In this document: positions 1 to 12,136 of the stretch, piece after piece
How the letters are laid out: every line of letters starts with the position of its first letter
Numbering within the stretch: position 1 is the first letter of the stretch
Origin: Callorhinus ursinus
Lineage: Eukaryota; Chordata; Mammalia; Carnivora; Otariidae
Length of the DNA: 64,000 bases
Reading direction: 5' to 3'
Assembly: GCF_003265705.1 (NCBI RefSeq)
Contig: NW_020312775.1
Location: forward strand, 393,074-457,073
Notes under the pieces: model-generated
Seen by the model: only the letters and a program-made list of their open reading frames with translations
Told to the model about the DNA's origin: nothing
The model's database searches: none
Position numbers and translations under genes: made by a program

Positions 1-425
1 TTCCTACTTTGTGGCACTACAATATGCTCCAGGCTTATCTTGTATATACCTACCCCAGTCCTAGAATTAGGCTTTTCTTCAAAGAGACTTGGCTTCTTTT
101 ATTTGGATAATAGTGTTAGAAACCAAGAACTTCTATAAGTTCATCTGTCTTCCACAGAATGAAAGCTTTTAATTTTAACAAAGTTTAATCATCTTTTTTC
201 TTTAATGGATTATGTTTTTTGGTGTTATATCTAAAAGGTCATCACCAAACCCAAGGTCACACGGATTTTCTTCTACGTTTTCTTGTAGAATTTTTATAGT
301 TTTAATTTTACATTTAGGTATATAACACACTTCAATTTTGTATAAAGTATAATATCTGTGATTAGGTTCATAATTTTATATGGGCTTCTAATTGTTCCAG
401 CACCATTGGTTGAAAAGACTACCCT
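1..425 (-). mobile_element. Old L1 fragment (ORF2 C-terminal region)
   Basis: The right part (200-425) shows diverged reverse-complement ORF2 (cccaaggtcacacggatttt, ttacatttaggt, tccagcaccattggttga). The left 200 bases are compatible but weak. Confidence 0.65.
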
Positions 426-439
426 TTCTCTATATTAAA

Positions 440-1960
440 AAAATGCATTCACTTTATTTAAAATAAAAAACAAAACAAAATGAAACATGAACTCTTCACC
501 CATTTCGCCTATCCCCTATCCCCTGCCTCTGGGGATCTGTTTTCTGTATGTATGAGCTTTTTAAAAAAAATAGATAGAGGATAGATAGATAGAACTATAT
601 AATATAAATATAATATATAAATTCATACATATATACATATATATACAGTATAAATATATATATATATTCCACATATAAAAGAGATCATATAGTATTTTTC
701 TTTCTCTGTCTGACTTATTGCACTTAGCATAATGCCCTGAGTTCAATCCATGTTATCATGAATGGCAAGACTTCATTCTTGTTTATTGCTAAATAATATT
801 CCATGATATATATATTACACAATTTCTTTACCTGTTCATTCATTGATGAACACTTAGGTTGTTTCCATATTTTAGTTATTATAAATAATGCTACAGTGAA
901 CATGGAGGTTCATATATCTTTTCAAGTTAGTATTTTCGTTTTCTTCAGACGAATACCCAGAAGTGGAATTGCTGGATCATATGGTAGTTCCATTTTTAAT
1001 TTTCTGAGGACCCTCCATACCGTTTCCCATAGTGGCTCCACCAATTTACATTCTCATCAACAGTACACATTTTGGTTGTGTGCAATTAGTTCCCTTTTCG
1101 CCACATCCTTGCCAACATTTGTTATTTCTAGTTGTTTTGATAAAAGTCATTCTAACAGATGTAAGGTGATATCTCAGTGTGGTTTTGATTTGCATTTCCC
1201 TGATGATGAATAATGTAGAGCATCTTCTCACATGCTATTGTTCATCCATATGTCTTCCTTGGAAAAGTGTCTATTCAAATATTCTGTCCATTTTTTTATC
1301 GGATTTTTTTTTTTGCTATTGAGTTGTATGAGCTTTTTCTGTATGTTGGATATTAGCTCTTTATCAGATATATGATTTGCAAATATTTTTTCCAATTTAG
1401 TAGGTTGCCTTTTTATTTTGTTGATGGTTTCCTTTTCTGCACAGAAGATTTTTAGTTTTATGTAGTCCCACTTGTTTATTTTTGCTTTTGTTACTTTTAC
1501 TTTTGGTGTCAAATTTTAAAAAATCATTGCCAAGACCTATGTTAAGGAGTTTATTGCCTATGTTTTCTTCTAGGAGTTTTATGGTTTCAGGTCTCACATT
1601 TAGGTCTTTAATCCATTTTGAGTTAATTTTTGTGTATGGTGTAAGAAAGTGGTCCAGTCTCATTCTTTTGTATGTGGCTGTGCAGCTTCCCCAACACCAC
1701 TTATTGAAGAAAAGGTTCTTTCCCTATTGTATATCCTTAGCTCTTTGTCATAAATTAACTGACCATATATGTGTGGGTTTATTTCTGGGCCCTCTATTCT
1801 GTTCCACTGACCAATATATCTGTTTTTATGCCCATATCATGCTGTCTTAATTACTATAGCTTTGTAATGTAGTTTGAAATCAAGGAGAATGATGCACCCA
1901 GCTTTGTTCTTTCTAAGATTGCTTTGGTTATTCCAGATCTTTTATGGGTTTACACTTTCC
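440..1960 (-). mobile_element. Old L1 (3' UTR and ORF2 3' part)
   Basis: Runs from 3' UTR-like sequence with an AT/GATA-rich low-complexity stretch (560-670) through ORF2 signposts: cattgatgaacacttaggtt, acccagaagtggaattgctg, aatattttttccaatttagt, gtggctgtgcagcttcccca. Short ORF2 pieces remain open on the minus strand (1228-1512, 1397-1663). Confidence 0.88.
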
Positions 1961-2234
1961 TATTTATTTTTTCTTTTATTTTCTGAAGTAATGTCAATTA
2001 TTGAAAATGGCTTTGGATACACTTTACACTGCCACCAAAGTGTGGCCTTACCCCTTTAAAATGTCATATATAATTTCTCCGAAATTATACTCTCATCTAT
2101 ACTGCATGAAGCCGAAAAAGAATTTACAGCATATTGAATGTATTGGATGTTATATAACCTAGACTTCCACTAATAGACCCTAATAATTTCTGATGAAAAT
2201 ACATTCTCATTCTTTAACTTTTTATTACACAAAT

Positions 2235-3085
2235 AGTACATTTTCATTATAGAAAATTTAGAAACATATAAAAGCAAAAAGGGAAAGTTACCCTCTTCAA
2301 CTTCCCAGTTAAAATATTATTAATATTTTATGTATATTTTCATTAATTTGAGGGTGCATATATACACTTACATATATTTTTTTACAAAACAATTACAACT
2401 TTGTTGCAAGCTTTTTTCCTCACTTAATGTATCTTGAACATATTATTGTCAGTACAAAGAAAGCTTCTTTACTTCTCTTTAGATCTATGGGATATTTTAT
2501 TGTTTGAAAGTACTATGCTCAAATATATCTATCTTTTCTTCCATTGGTAGAGATTTGGTCATTTTTAGGTTTCCAATATTTTTCGGTGTTTCACTCTTGT
2601 AATTTTTCAGTGTTGTAAGTATTGCCACAATTAATTTTTAAGCATGCATGTTTGTATATTTAATAGAGGATTTTTGTAGGATAAATTCCTAAAAGTGGAT
2701 TTTCTGAACCATATGGTATGAATACATTTTATTATAGCAGATAGTGCCATATGATCTCAAAAATTCCAGCAATTTACATGCCTTCCATAGAGTATGAAAA
2801 TACCTGTTTTGCCACAACCTGAATAGTTCTGGCTGTTATTACACTTTTCATCTTTGTTATCCTGATAGGCACAAAAAGTACTTTTATTTTTATTTGTAAT
2901 TTTTAAATGACTAATACTATAGAGCATCTCTTTAAATTGATTTTTTTCTCTAAATCTGTTACTTTCCTTTGATAATCTCTCTGGTATAAAATGTATGAGA
3001 TATTTACATATTAAATATATTGGGACTCTGCCTGTAATATATTATGCAAATGTTTTATTACTGTTTCTCATCTACCTTTCAATGG
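2235..3085 (-). mobile_element. Old L1/HAL1-type 3' region
   Basis: Signposts are ttgccacaattaatttttaa, taaattcctaaaagtgga, aatagttctggctgttatta and actaatactatagagcatct. Highly diverged. Confidence 0.65.
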
Positions 3086-3299
3086 TGATTTAGGCAATAC
3101 AGAAAACATTTTTTATTTATTTTCTGATGATAAAACACACCTTATTGTAAGATAATAATAGATTGATATAAATTCAAAACATCTTATTAGTCTATAGATT
3201 TTTTAGTGCTTTAACAATCCTTACATAACTGAGACTGGATCCAAAACTGGTAGTGACCAGAATGAGGACTGCACTAAACTTCTGACAGTCTGTGGGTGC

Positions 3300-3475
3300 A
3301 GCCCATTGAGCTTCAGACTCTATTTGATATTAATTCCTTAGTCATTTCTTAGCTGGGTGACCTAAGTCAAGGAACTTAAGTTTTAAAGATAATGTTCTCA
3401 ATTACATAATGGGGATAATACCTACCTCAAAAAGTTGTTATGAGATAAAATTTAAGTACCTTATGCATATTAGCC
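3300..3475 (+). mobile_element. MIR
   Basis: Diverged MIR: tagctgggtgacctaagtca, cataatggggataataccta, gttgttatgagataaaattt. Confidence 0.7.
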
Positions 3476-3607
3476 TTTGCTCTCATTCCATCTTTTCTCC
3501 TTCTGAAAGCCATTTGACCATGCTGACCATCCAATCCGTGTGGCCCACAAATCCTGCCTAAGAGGCAGGATTGCTAATCCACCACTGATATCAAGAGCTG
3601 CTTATTC

Positions 3608-3770
3608 ATTCCTTCAACAGATATTTATTGAGCACCTACTATGTGCCAAGCATCATTCTATGTGCTAGGGGTACAACAGTTAACAAAATGGAAGAACATC
3701 TTACAGCTTATATTCTAACTGGAGAAAATATACAATAAACAAATGCCTATTTTAAATATTTTAGAGGGCA
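3608..3770 (-). mobile_element. L2 3' end
   Basis: Typical reverse-complement L2 end: atatttattgagcacctact, atgtgccaagcat, ttatattctaactggaga. Confidence 0.8.
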
Positions 3771-3954
3771 GCACTTGAATGTAGTAAAGAGAGCAAATTA
3801 TGATTTGGGGGTTCAAACTTTTCAGAGGGATAAGCATAGCCCCAAAAAACATGATTCAATAAACAGAGAGTCGTGTGGTGTCTGGACAGCTGTTACCTAC
3901 CAGAGAATATCTGTATACGTCTCTTCCTTTTGCTCTTGCTCTATGAGTATTCAT

Positions 3955-4390
3955 CAGTTCAGACATTCAAAATATTTATTGATTGCATACCATGTAACAG
4001 GCACTATTTCAGTCAGGAAAGATATACAGAAGAGAACAAGATATACATAGTCCTTACCCATCATTATGTTACTGTCTAGCGTCTGAGATAGATACACAAA
4101 ATAAAACAAAATTTTTAAAATAAATAAGTAAAAAGCAACAAGTACTATAAAGAATGTAAAATGGGGTAAGGGCTAGAAAGTAATTTTGGATTCCTTTAAG
4201 TTAGGTGGTCAGGAAAGCACTCTCTGAAAAGATGACATTTAAACTTGGCCTTGAATGACAAATTTTATGAGAGGATGAGGAAACTTCCTGAAATGAAGAT
4301 CTGGAAGAAGAGGGAAAACAAAAGGAACAAATGTGCAAAGGCCAGAAGGCAGGAGAGGAAAGGCCTGTGGATATGGAAAATGATGGAAGG
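3955..4390 (-). mobile_element. L2 3' part
   Basis: Signposts are tgtaacaggcactatttcag, ggtcaggaaagcactctctg, aaaagatgacatttaaac and aacaaatgtgcaaaggcc. Confidence 0.8.
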
Positions 4391-4559
4391 AAATATACCA
4401 AAATAGTAGTTGTTAGTGGGTGGTGAGATGATTTGTTATGTACATTTGTTTATCTAAACTTGATCATGGTTTCTACAACTTCATAAATGAGAGTAAATTA
4501 CTTTCATAATCATAAAAATCCATTAAAATATTAATAGTAAGAAGACATGGAAAATGTTA

Positions 4560-4745
4560 TCTAGAGGAAAACACATAGGCTGTGAAGTGAGACCCAGGTT
4601 GGAAACTCAGCTTTGTCAATTACTCATTGTTGACCCAGGGCAAGACACCTAACTCTCTCAAAGCCTCAGTTTTCCATCTAGAGAATGGAGATAATAGTTC
4701 TATGTATTGCACATGTAGGGACGCTAGCACGGTGCTTTGACCAGA
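4560..4745 (+). mobile_element. MIR (first of two in tandem)
   Basis: aggctgtgaagtgagaccca, caattactcattgttgaccc, agcctcagttttccatctag: a diverged MIR. Confidence 0.7.
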
Positions 4746-4945
4746 ATGCAAACTCTTAAACTTACTAATCATGTGATTGTCAGTAAGTTTCCTCATCCTC
4801 TCATAAACTTAGTTTCTTAGGCTATAAAATCGTATATTATAATGTTGACCCTTCAGGACTGTCATAGAGGTTAAATGAGTATATGTATTACCAAATGACA
4901 GCATTATACCACTTTAGACACATACTAAGTAATAAATAAAATTGG
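4746..4945 (+). mobile_element. MIR (second of two in tandem)
   Basis: ttactaatcatgtgattgtc, aggctataaaatcgt, catagaggttaaatgagtat: a second MIR directly following the first in the same orientation. Confidence 0.55.
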
Positions 4946-5084
4946 TTATCTATGCATGGGAGACTAGTGGTGATTTTTATTTTCTTTAAACTTGATGTAT
5001 TACCCAAACTTTTTAAATAAGCATATGTTTCTACTAAAATAAAAATTGTCTTCTTATATCATTTACATAGTTTAATTCTAGCTC

Positions 5085-5545
5085 TACAATTTTATTCCAC
5101 AGAAACATGTACACAAGTTACAAGGATGTTTACTGCAGCATTGTATGTAATTGCAAAAATTTGTAAACATATATCCATTAATATAGGAGAGTTCTATAAA
5201 TTACAAAAAATCTTTGCCTTGAAAAAATGATGAATCAATTATAAAAAGAATGAGGAGAACTATAATATGGTCCAACATGGGAAATGATCCAAGATATAAT
5301 AAGTTACAAATGAAGTTGCAAAACAATTATGAATAATATAAGCCCTTTTTCACCAAAGATTATTATTACATAGAGTATATTAGTTTTGGCATAGGGAAAA
5401 AAGGCTGGAAGAATAAATACTGATCTGTTAACAATCCTGATTATAGGGTTTTTCCATTTCTGTACTATATATTTCTAAAATGTTTAGATTGTTTAAAAAG
5501 ATATAGAGTTGTCTTGTACATAGAAAAAGAAAATGTATAAAGGAA
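5085..5545 (+). mobile_element. Old L1/HAL1 3' UTR fragment
   Basis: gtttactgcagcattgtatg, ataggagagttctataaatt, aaaaagaatgaggagaacta and related signposts of old L1 tails. Confidence 0.65.
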
Positions 5546-5569
5546 GAGGTGACTAAATACTAGCAAGAG

Positions 5570-6335
5570 ATCACTTAGGTGTAAAGACTGAGTTATCCAT
5601 TTGATTCTGCAAAAATGAAGCTATTAATGACCTTAGTGAGAGCAATTTCATAAGAGCAGTAGTGATACAAACAGGCTGGAAAAGGGGAAGGTAAGAAACT
5701 GGAAACAGAAAACGTATTCTTTCCGGTAGTTTGGCTAGGAAGGGTAGGAGAGAGGACAATAGCTGGAGATGGGCGTAGGGGCAAGGATAGGCTTTGATTT
5801 ATTTTTTCTTTTTCTCTGAGAACAATCTGAGTATATTTAAAATTGATGGGGACAGGAGGTGGAAGAGAGATTGAAACTACAGAAGAAATTGAGAATAATT
5901 GATGGAGTGAGGTCACAGAAGAGGCAGTAGGGAAAAAGATCCAAAACAAAGTTGAAGGGCTTAACACTAAGCAGAAAGTAGAATGAGATGGTGGAGAAAG
6001 TTCAGAGGTTCAAGAACACTGGAGAAAGCCTGACATGGTCACTGTAAAAATTCAGAGATAACAACAAAGAAACACTGGGCACACCTGGACTTTGAGACCG
6101 AATCTTGAGATTATGTGATTTTTTTTTTCTCAGCAGCACTCAAAAATAATATTAAGAAAGAAAATGGAAAGTGGATTAATTCTTCCATGGATTGAATTTT
6201 TCCAGGTGGTTTTAAATGAGGATAAAGAGGTAAGGGAATTGAAGAAATTGACTTGTCAAAAAAAGGGTAGCATGTGTATAGGGCTTGTGGAAGGACAGAA
6301 CATGGTGCATTTTAGATACTAAAAATGATTCATGT
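5570..6335 (-). mobile_element. L2 fragment (region upstream of the RT box)
   Basis: Reverse-complement L2 signposts are gaccttagtgagagcaattt, gacaatagctggagatggg and attgatggagtgagg. Purine-rich and diverged. Frames of 60-124 aa on the minus strand here are remnants or chance. Confidence 0.6.
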
Positions 6336-6352
6336 AGCCATTGTGCAGAGAG

Positions 6353-6722
6353 GTTTTTTTATTGTTATGTTAATCACCATATATTACATCATTAGTTTTT
6401 GGTGCAGTGTTCCATGATTCATTGTTTGTTCATAACACCCAGTGCTCCATGCAGAACGTGCCCTCCTCAATACCCATCACCAGGATAACCCCTCCCCCTC
6501 CCCCCCTCCCCTCTAGAACCCTCAGTTTGTTTTTCAGAGTCCATCATCTCTCATGGTTCATCTCCCCCTCTGACATACTCCCCTTTTCTTCCTCTCCTGT
6601 TATCTTCTTCTTTTTCTTTTTTCTTAAAATATGTTGCGTTATTTGTTTCAGAAGTACAGATCTGTGATTCAACAGTCTTGCACAATTCACAGCGCTCACC
6701 ATAGCACATACCCTCCCCAATG
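6353..6722 (-). mobile_element. Young L1 3' end, 5'-truncated (370 bp)
   Basis: Contains only L1 3' UTR (ttatgttaatcaccata, cagtgttccatgattcattg, accctcagtttgtttttcag). A perfect 11-bp TSD, tgtgcagagag, lies at 6342-6352 and 6723-6733. Confidence 0.92.
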
Positions 6723-6734
6723 TGTGCAGAGAGT

Positions 6735-6870
6735 TTTTAAAAAGTAATATGAGATAAGGTTGAAGAAAAAGAGCATAGAGGGCCAAGAAAAATAATTTGG
6801 ATTTTGTTCTAAGTACGACTGGAATCCATTGGAGTGTTTAAGAAGGGTAGTGACATGCCACAATTTAACT
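6735..6870 (-). mobile_element. L2 fragment
   Basis: atttggattttgttctaagt, ggaatccattggagtgttta and aagggtagtgacatgcc match an L2 3' segment. The young L1 at 6353 lies just to its left. Confidence 0.65.
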
Positions 6871-6944
6871 TTTTAAATTATTTCTCTGGATGGACAATGA
6901 CTCAAAAGCAAGATGAGATAAATACACTAAGATCAAGAAGAAGA

Positions 6945-7670
6945 CAAGGATCCTCAATTCACCATATTTGTTCAACATTGTACTACATGTTCTTACCAGG
7001 GAAATTAGGAAAGAAAAAGAAATAAAAGTCATCCAAATTGGAAAAGATGTAAAATGATCTCTATTTCCAGATGACATGATCTTGTGTATTGAAAATCCTA
7101 AGAAATCCACAAATAAACTATTAGAATTAATAAACAAGTTCAGCATGGTGCCAAGCTACAAGATCTATATGCAAAACTCATTTGTATTTTAATATGCCAG
7201 CTACGAACAATCCACAAATGAAACTTAAAATAATTCCATTTACAATAACATTAAAAAGAATACAATACTTAGAAATAAATACAATCAAGGAAATGCAAGA
7301 ATTGTACATTGAAAATTATAAAACATCGTTTTTCTATTTTTTAAAAGATTTTACTTATTTATTTATCAGAGAGAGAGAAAGAGAGCATAAGTAGGGGGAG
7401 TGGCAGGCAGAGGGAGAAGCAGGCTCCCCGCAGAGCAAGGAACCCCATGTGGGACTCGATCCCAGGACCCTGAGATCATGACCTGATCCGAAGGCAGATG
7501 CTTAACTGACTGAGCAACCCAGGCGTCCCTATGAAACATTGATTTAAGAAATAGTTAAGAATTTAAGAAAATATTTGCAAGTCACCTACGGCAAAGGGTT
7601 TAGTATCCAGAAGATACAAAGAATTCTTACAACTCAACAAGAAAAAACTCAACAAGGAAACAACTTAATC
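6945..7670 (+). mobile_element. Old L1 ORF2 fragment split by a SINE
   Basis: RT-region remnant with a decayed active-site box (ttccagatgacatgatct). It is interrupted at 7335-7530 by a Can-SINE and resumes with aatatttgcaagtcacctac and aattcttacaactcaacaag. Confidence 0.85.
7335..7530 (-). mobile_element. Can-SINE
   Basis: Full-length reverse-complement SINE ending gagcaacccaggcgtccc. Imperfect TSD (tataaaacat.g / tatgaaacattg) inside the old L1. Confidence 0.92.
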
Positions 7671-8326
7671 TAAAATGAGGGAAGATTGGGTGTGGGATTG
7701 CATATTCCCTGACCATAATAACGTCCTGTTCAAATGGTTTATCTCTGTAATTAGAATGCATTTCTAAGGAGAAATAATGAATGGCTGCGGTGAACTTCCT
7801 CTGAACCTGAGCTTTCTCAGAAAAGAACTACCGCATTTGTGTTAGTGATTTCTATTAGGCATCTACTCTCCACTTTGGTTTATTATTATTATTATTATTA
7901 TGTTATGTTAATCACCATACATTACATCATTAGTTTTCGATGTAGTGTTCCATGATTCATTGTTTGCATATAACACCCAGTGCGCCAGGCAGAACGTGCC
8001 CTCTTTAATACTCATCACCAGACTAACCCATCCTCCCACCCCCCTCCCCTCTAGAACCCTCAGTTTGTTTTGCAGAGTCCATAGTCTCTCATGTTTCATC
8101 TCCCCCTCCAATTTCCAACCCTTCATTCTTCCCCTCCTGCTATCTTCTTCTTTTTTTTCTTAACATATACTGTATTATTTGTTTCAGAGGTACAGATCTG
8201 TGATTGAACAGTCTTGCACACTTCACAGGGCTCACCATAGCACATACGCTACCCAGTGTCTATCACCCAGCCACCCCATCCATCCCACCCCCAGCACTCC
8301 AGCAATGCTCAGTTTGTTTCCTGAGA

Positions 8327-11300
8327 TTAAGAATTCCTCATATCAGTGAGGTCATATGATACATATCTTTCTCTGATTGACTTAGTTCGCTCAGCATAAC
8401 ACCCTCGAGTTCTATCCATGTCATTGCAAATGGCAAGATTTCATTCTTCTTGATGACTGCATAATATTCCATTGTATATATATACCACCCTTCTTTATCC
8501 ATTCATCTGTCAATGGACATCTTGGCTCTTTCTACAGTTTGGCTATTGTGGACATTGCTGCTATAAACATTGGGGTGTACGTACCACTTCAGATCCCTAC
8601 ATTTGTATCTTTGAGGTAAATAACCTGTAGTGCAATCCTGGGTCATAGGGTAGCTCTATTTTCAACTTTTTGAGGAACTTCCATACTGTTTTCCAGAGTG
8701 GCTACACCAGCTTGCATCCCCATCAACAGTGTAGGAGGGTTCCCCTTGCTCCGCATCCCCGCCAACATCTGTCATTTCCTGACTTGTTAATTTTAGCCAT
8801 TCTGAATGGACTGGTGTGAGGTGATATCTCATTGAGGTTTTGATTTGGATTTCCCTGATACCGAGCGATGTTGAGCACTTTTTCATGTGTCTGTTGGCCA
8901 TTTGGATGTCTTCTTTGGAAAAATGTCTGTTCATGTCTTCTGCCCATTTCTTGATTGGATCATTTGTTCTTTGGGGGTTGAGTTTAAGAAGTTCTTTATA
9001 GATTTTGGATACTAGCCCTTTATCTGATATGTCATTTGCAAATATCTTCTCCCATTCTGTCGGTTGTCTTTTGGTTTTGTTGATTGTTTCTTTTGCTGTG
9101 CAAAAGCTTTTTATCTTGATGAAGTCACAATAGATCATTTTTGCCCTTGCTTCCCTTGCCTTTGGTGATGTTTCTAGGAAGAAGTTGCTGCAGCTGAGGT
9201 CGAAGAGGTTGTTGCCTTTGTTCTCCTTCAGGATGTTGATGGACTCCTGTCTCACGTTTAGGTCTTTCACCCATTTTGAGTCTATTTTTGTGTGTGGTGT
9301 AAGGAAATGGTCCAGTTTCATTCTTCTGCATGTGGCTGTCCAATTTTCCCAACACCATTTGTTGAAGAGACTCTCTTTTTTCCATTGGACATTCTTTCCT
9401 GCTTTGTCGAAGATTAGTTGACCATAGAGTTGAAGGTCCACTTCTGGGCTCTCTATTCTGTTTCATTGATTTATGTGTCTGTTTTTGTGCCAGTACCATA
9501 CTGTCTTGATGATGACAGATTTGTAATAGAGCTTGAAGTCCAGAATAGTGATGCCGCCAGCTTTGCATTTCTTTTTCAACATTCCTCCGGCTATACAAGG
9601 TCTCTTCTGGTTCCAGACAAATTTTAGGATTATTTGTTCCATTTCTTTGAAAAAAGATGGAATTTTGATGGGGATTGGATTGAATGTGTAGAATGCTCTA
9701 GGTAGCATTGACATCTTCACAATATTTGTTCTTCCAATCCATGAGCATGGAACGTTTTTCCATTTCTGTGTGTCTTCCTCAATTTCTTTCATGAGTATTT
9801 TATAGTTTTCTGAGTACAGATTCTTTGCCTCTTTGGTTAGATTTATTCCTAAGTATCTTATGGTTTTGGGTGCAATTGTAATTGGAATCGACTCCTTAAT
9901 TTCTCTTTCTTCTATCTTGTTGTTGGTGTATAGGAATGCCACTGATTTCTGTGATTTGATTTTATATCCTTCCACGTTATTGAATTCCTGTATGAGTTCT
10001 AGCAGTTTTGGGGTGGAGCCTTTTGGGTTTTCCACATAAAGTATCATATCATCTACAAAGAGAGTTTGACTTCTTCTTTGCTGATGTGGTTGCTTTTTTT
10101 TCTTTTTGTTGTCTGATTGCTGTGGCTAGGACTTCTACTACTATGTTGAATAGCAGTGGTGATAGTAAACACCCCTGCCATGTTCCTGACCTCAGGGGGA
10201 AAGCTCTCAGTTTTTCTGCATTGAGTATGATATTCGCTATGGGTTTTTCATAGAAGGCTTTTATGATCTTGAGGTATGTACCCTCTATCCCTATACTCTG
10301 AAGAGTTTTGATCAAGAAAAGATGCTGTACTTTGTCAAATGCTTTTTTCTGCATGTATTGAGAGGATCATATGGTTCTTGTTCTTTCTTTTATTAATGGA
10401 TTGTATCATATTGATTGATTTGCAGATGTTGAACCAACCTTGCAGCCCAGGGATAAATCCCACTTGGTCATGGTGAATAATCCTTTTAATGTACTGTTGG
10501 ATCCTATTGGCTAGTATTTTGGTGAGAATTTTCGCATCCGTGCTCATCAAGGATATTGGTCTGTAATTCTCCTTTTTGATGGGGTCTTTGTCGGGTTTGG
10601 GGATCAAGGTAAAGGTGGCCTCATAAAATGAGTTTGGAAGTTTTCCTTCCATTTCTATTTTTTGGAAAAGTTTCAGGAGAATAGGTATTAATTCTTCTTG
10701 AAATGTTGGGTAGAATTCCCCTGGGAAGCCACCTGACCCTGGGCTCTTGTTTTTTGGGAGATTTTTGATGACTGCTTTAATTTCCTTAGTGGTTATAGGT
10801 CTGTTCCGGTTTTCTATTTCTTCCTGGTTCATTTTGGTAGTTGATACATCTCTAGGAATGCATCCATTTCTTCCAGATTATCTAATTTGCTGGCATAGAG
10901 TTGCTCATAATATGTTCTTATAATTGTTTGTATGTCTTTGGTGTTGGTTGTGATCTCTCCTCTTTCATTCATGATTTTATTTATTTGGGTCATTTCTCTT
11001 TTCTTTTTGATAAGTCTAGCCAGGGGTTTATCAATCTTATTGATTCTTTCAAAGAACTAACTTCTAATTTCATTGATCTGTTCTACTGTTCTTTTGGTTT
11101 CTATTTCATTGATTTCTGCTCTGAGTTTATTATCTCTATTCTCCTGTGGGGTTTAGGCTTTATTTGCTATTCTTTCTCCAGCTCCTTTAAGTATAGGGTT
11201 AGGTTGTGTATTTGAGACCTTCCTTGTTTCTTGAGAAAGGCTTATATTGCTATATACTTTCCTCTTAGGACTGCCTTTGCTGCATCCCAAAGATTTTGAA

Positions 11301-12136
11301 CAGTTGTGTTTTCATTTTCATTGGTTTCCATGAATTTTTTTAATTCTTTTTTAATTTCCTGGTTGACCCATTCATTCTTTATAGGATGCTCTTTAGCCTC
11401 CATGTATTTGAGTTCTTTCCCACTTTCCTCTTGTGATTGAGTTCTACATTCAAAGCATTGTGGTCTGAAAATATGCAGGGAATGATCTGTACTGGTTGAG
11501 ACCTGATTTGTAACCTAGGATGTGATCTATTCTGGAGAATGTTCCATGGGCACTAGAGAAGAATGTGTATTCTGTTGCTTTGGGATGGAATGTTCCGAAT
11601 ATATCTATGAAGTACATTTGGTCCACTGTGTCATTTAAAGTCTTTATTTCCTTGTTGATCTTTTGCTTAGATGATCTGTCCATTTCGGTGAGGGGGGTAT
11701 TAAAGTCCCCCACTATTATTGTATTGTTGTTGATGCGTTTCCTTGCTTTTGTTACTAATTGCCTTATATCATTGGCTGCTCCCATGTTAGGGGCATAGAT
11801 ATTTACAATTGCTAGATCTCCTTGTTGGATAGACCCTTTAAGTAGGTTATAGTGTCCTTCCTCATCTCTTATTACAGTCTTTGGTTTAAAATCTAATTTG
11901 TCTGATAGAAGGATTGCCACCCCAGCTTTCTTTTGGTGTCCATTAGCATGGTAAATGGTTTTCCATCCCCTCACTTTCAATCTGGGGGTGTCTTTGGGTC
12001 TAAAATGAGTCTCTTGCTGACAGCGTATTGATGGGTCTTGTTTTTTAATCCAATCTGATAGCCTGTGTCTTTGGATTGGAACATTTAGCCCATTTACATT
12101 CAGAGTAACTATTGAAAGGTATGAATTTAGTGCCAT
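8327..12136 (-). pseudogene. L1 ORF2 (endonuclease-reverse transcriptase), decayed
   Basis: ORF2 starts at MALNSYLSIVTLNVNGLN (ATG at 12136) and ends at TAA 8327, giving 3,810 nt, about the usual 1.27-kb-codon L1 length. Endonuclease landmarks survive in frame: NVNGLN, QETH, GDFN and SRIDH. The RT active-site box reads FVDD (10048-10059) where intact L1 has FADD. The frame is broken into blocks at 12439-11450, 10832-10335, 10354-10049, 10047-9463 and 9441-8662, so no full protein can be made. The enzyme would nick target DNA and reverse-transcribe L1 (and SINE) RNA. Confidence 0.92.

Noticed and set aside
803..1213. 136-aa plus-strand ORF
   Set aside because: Antisense to old L1 ORF2.
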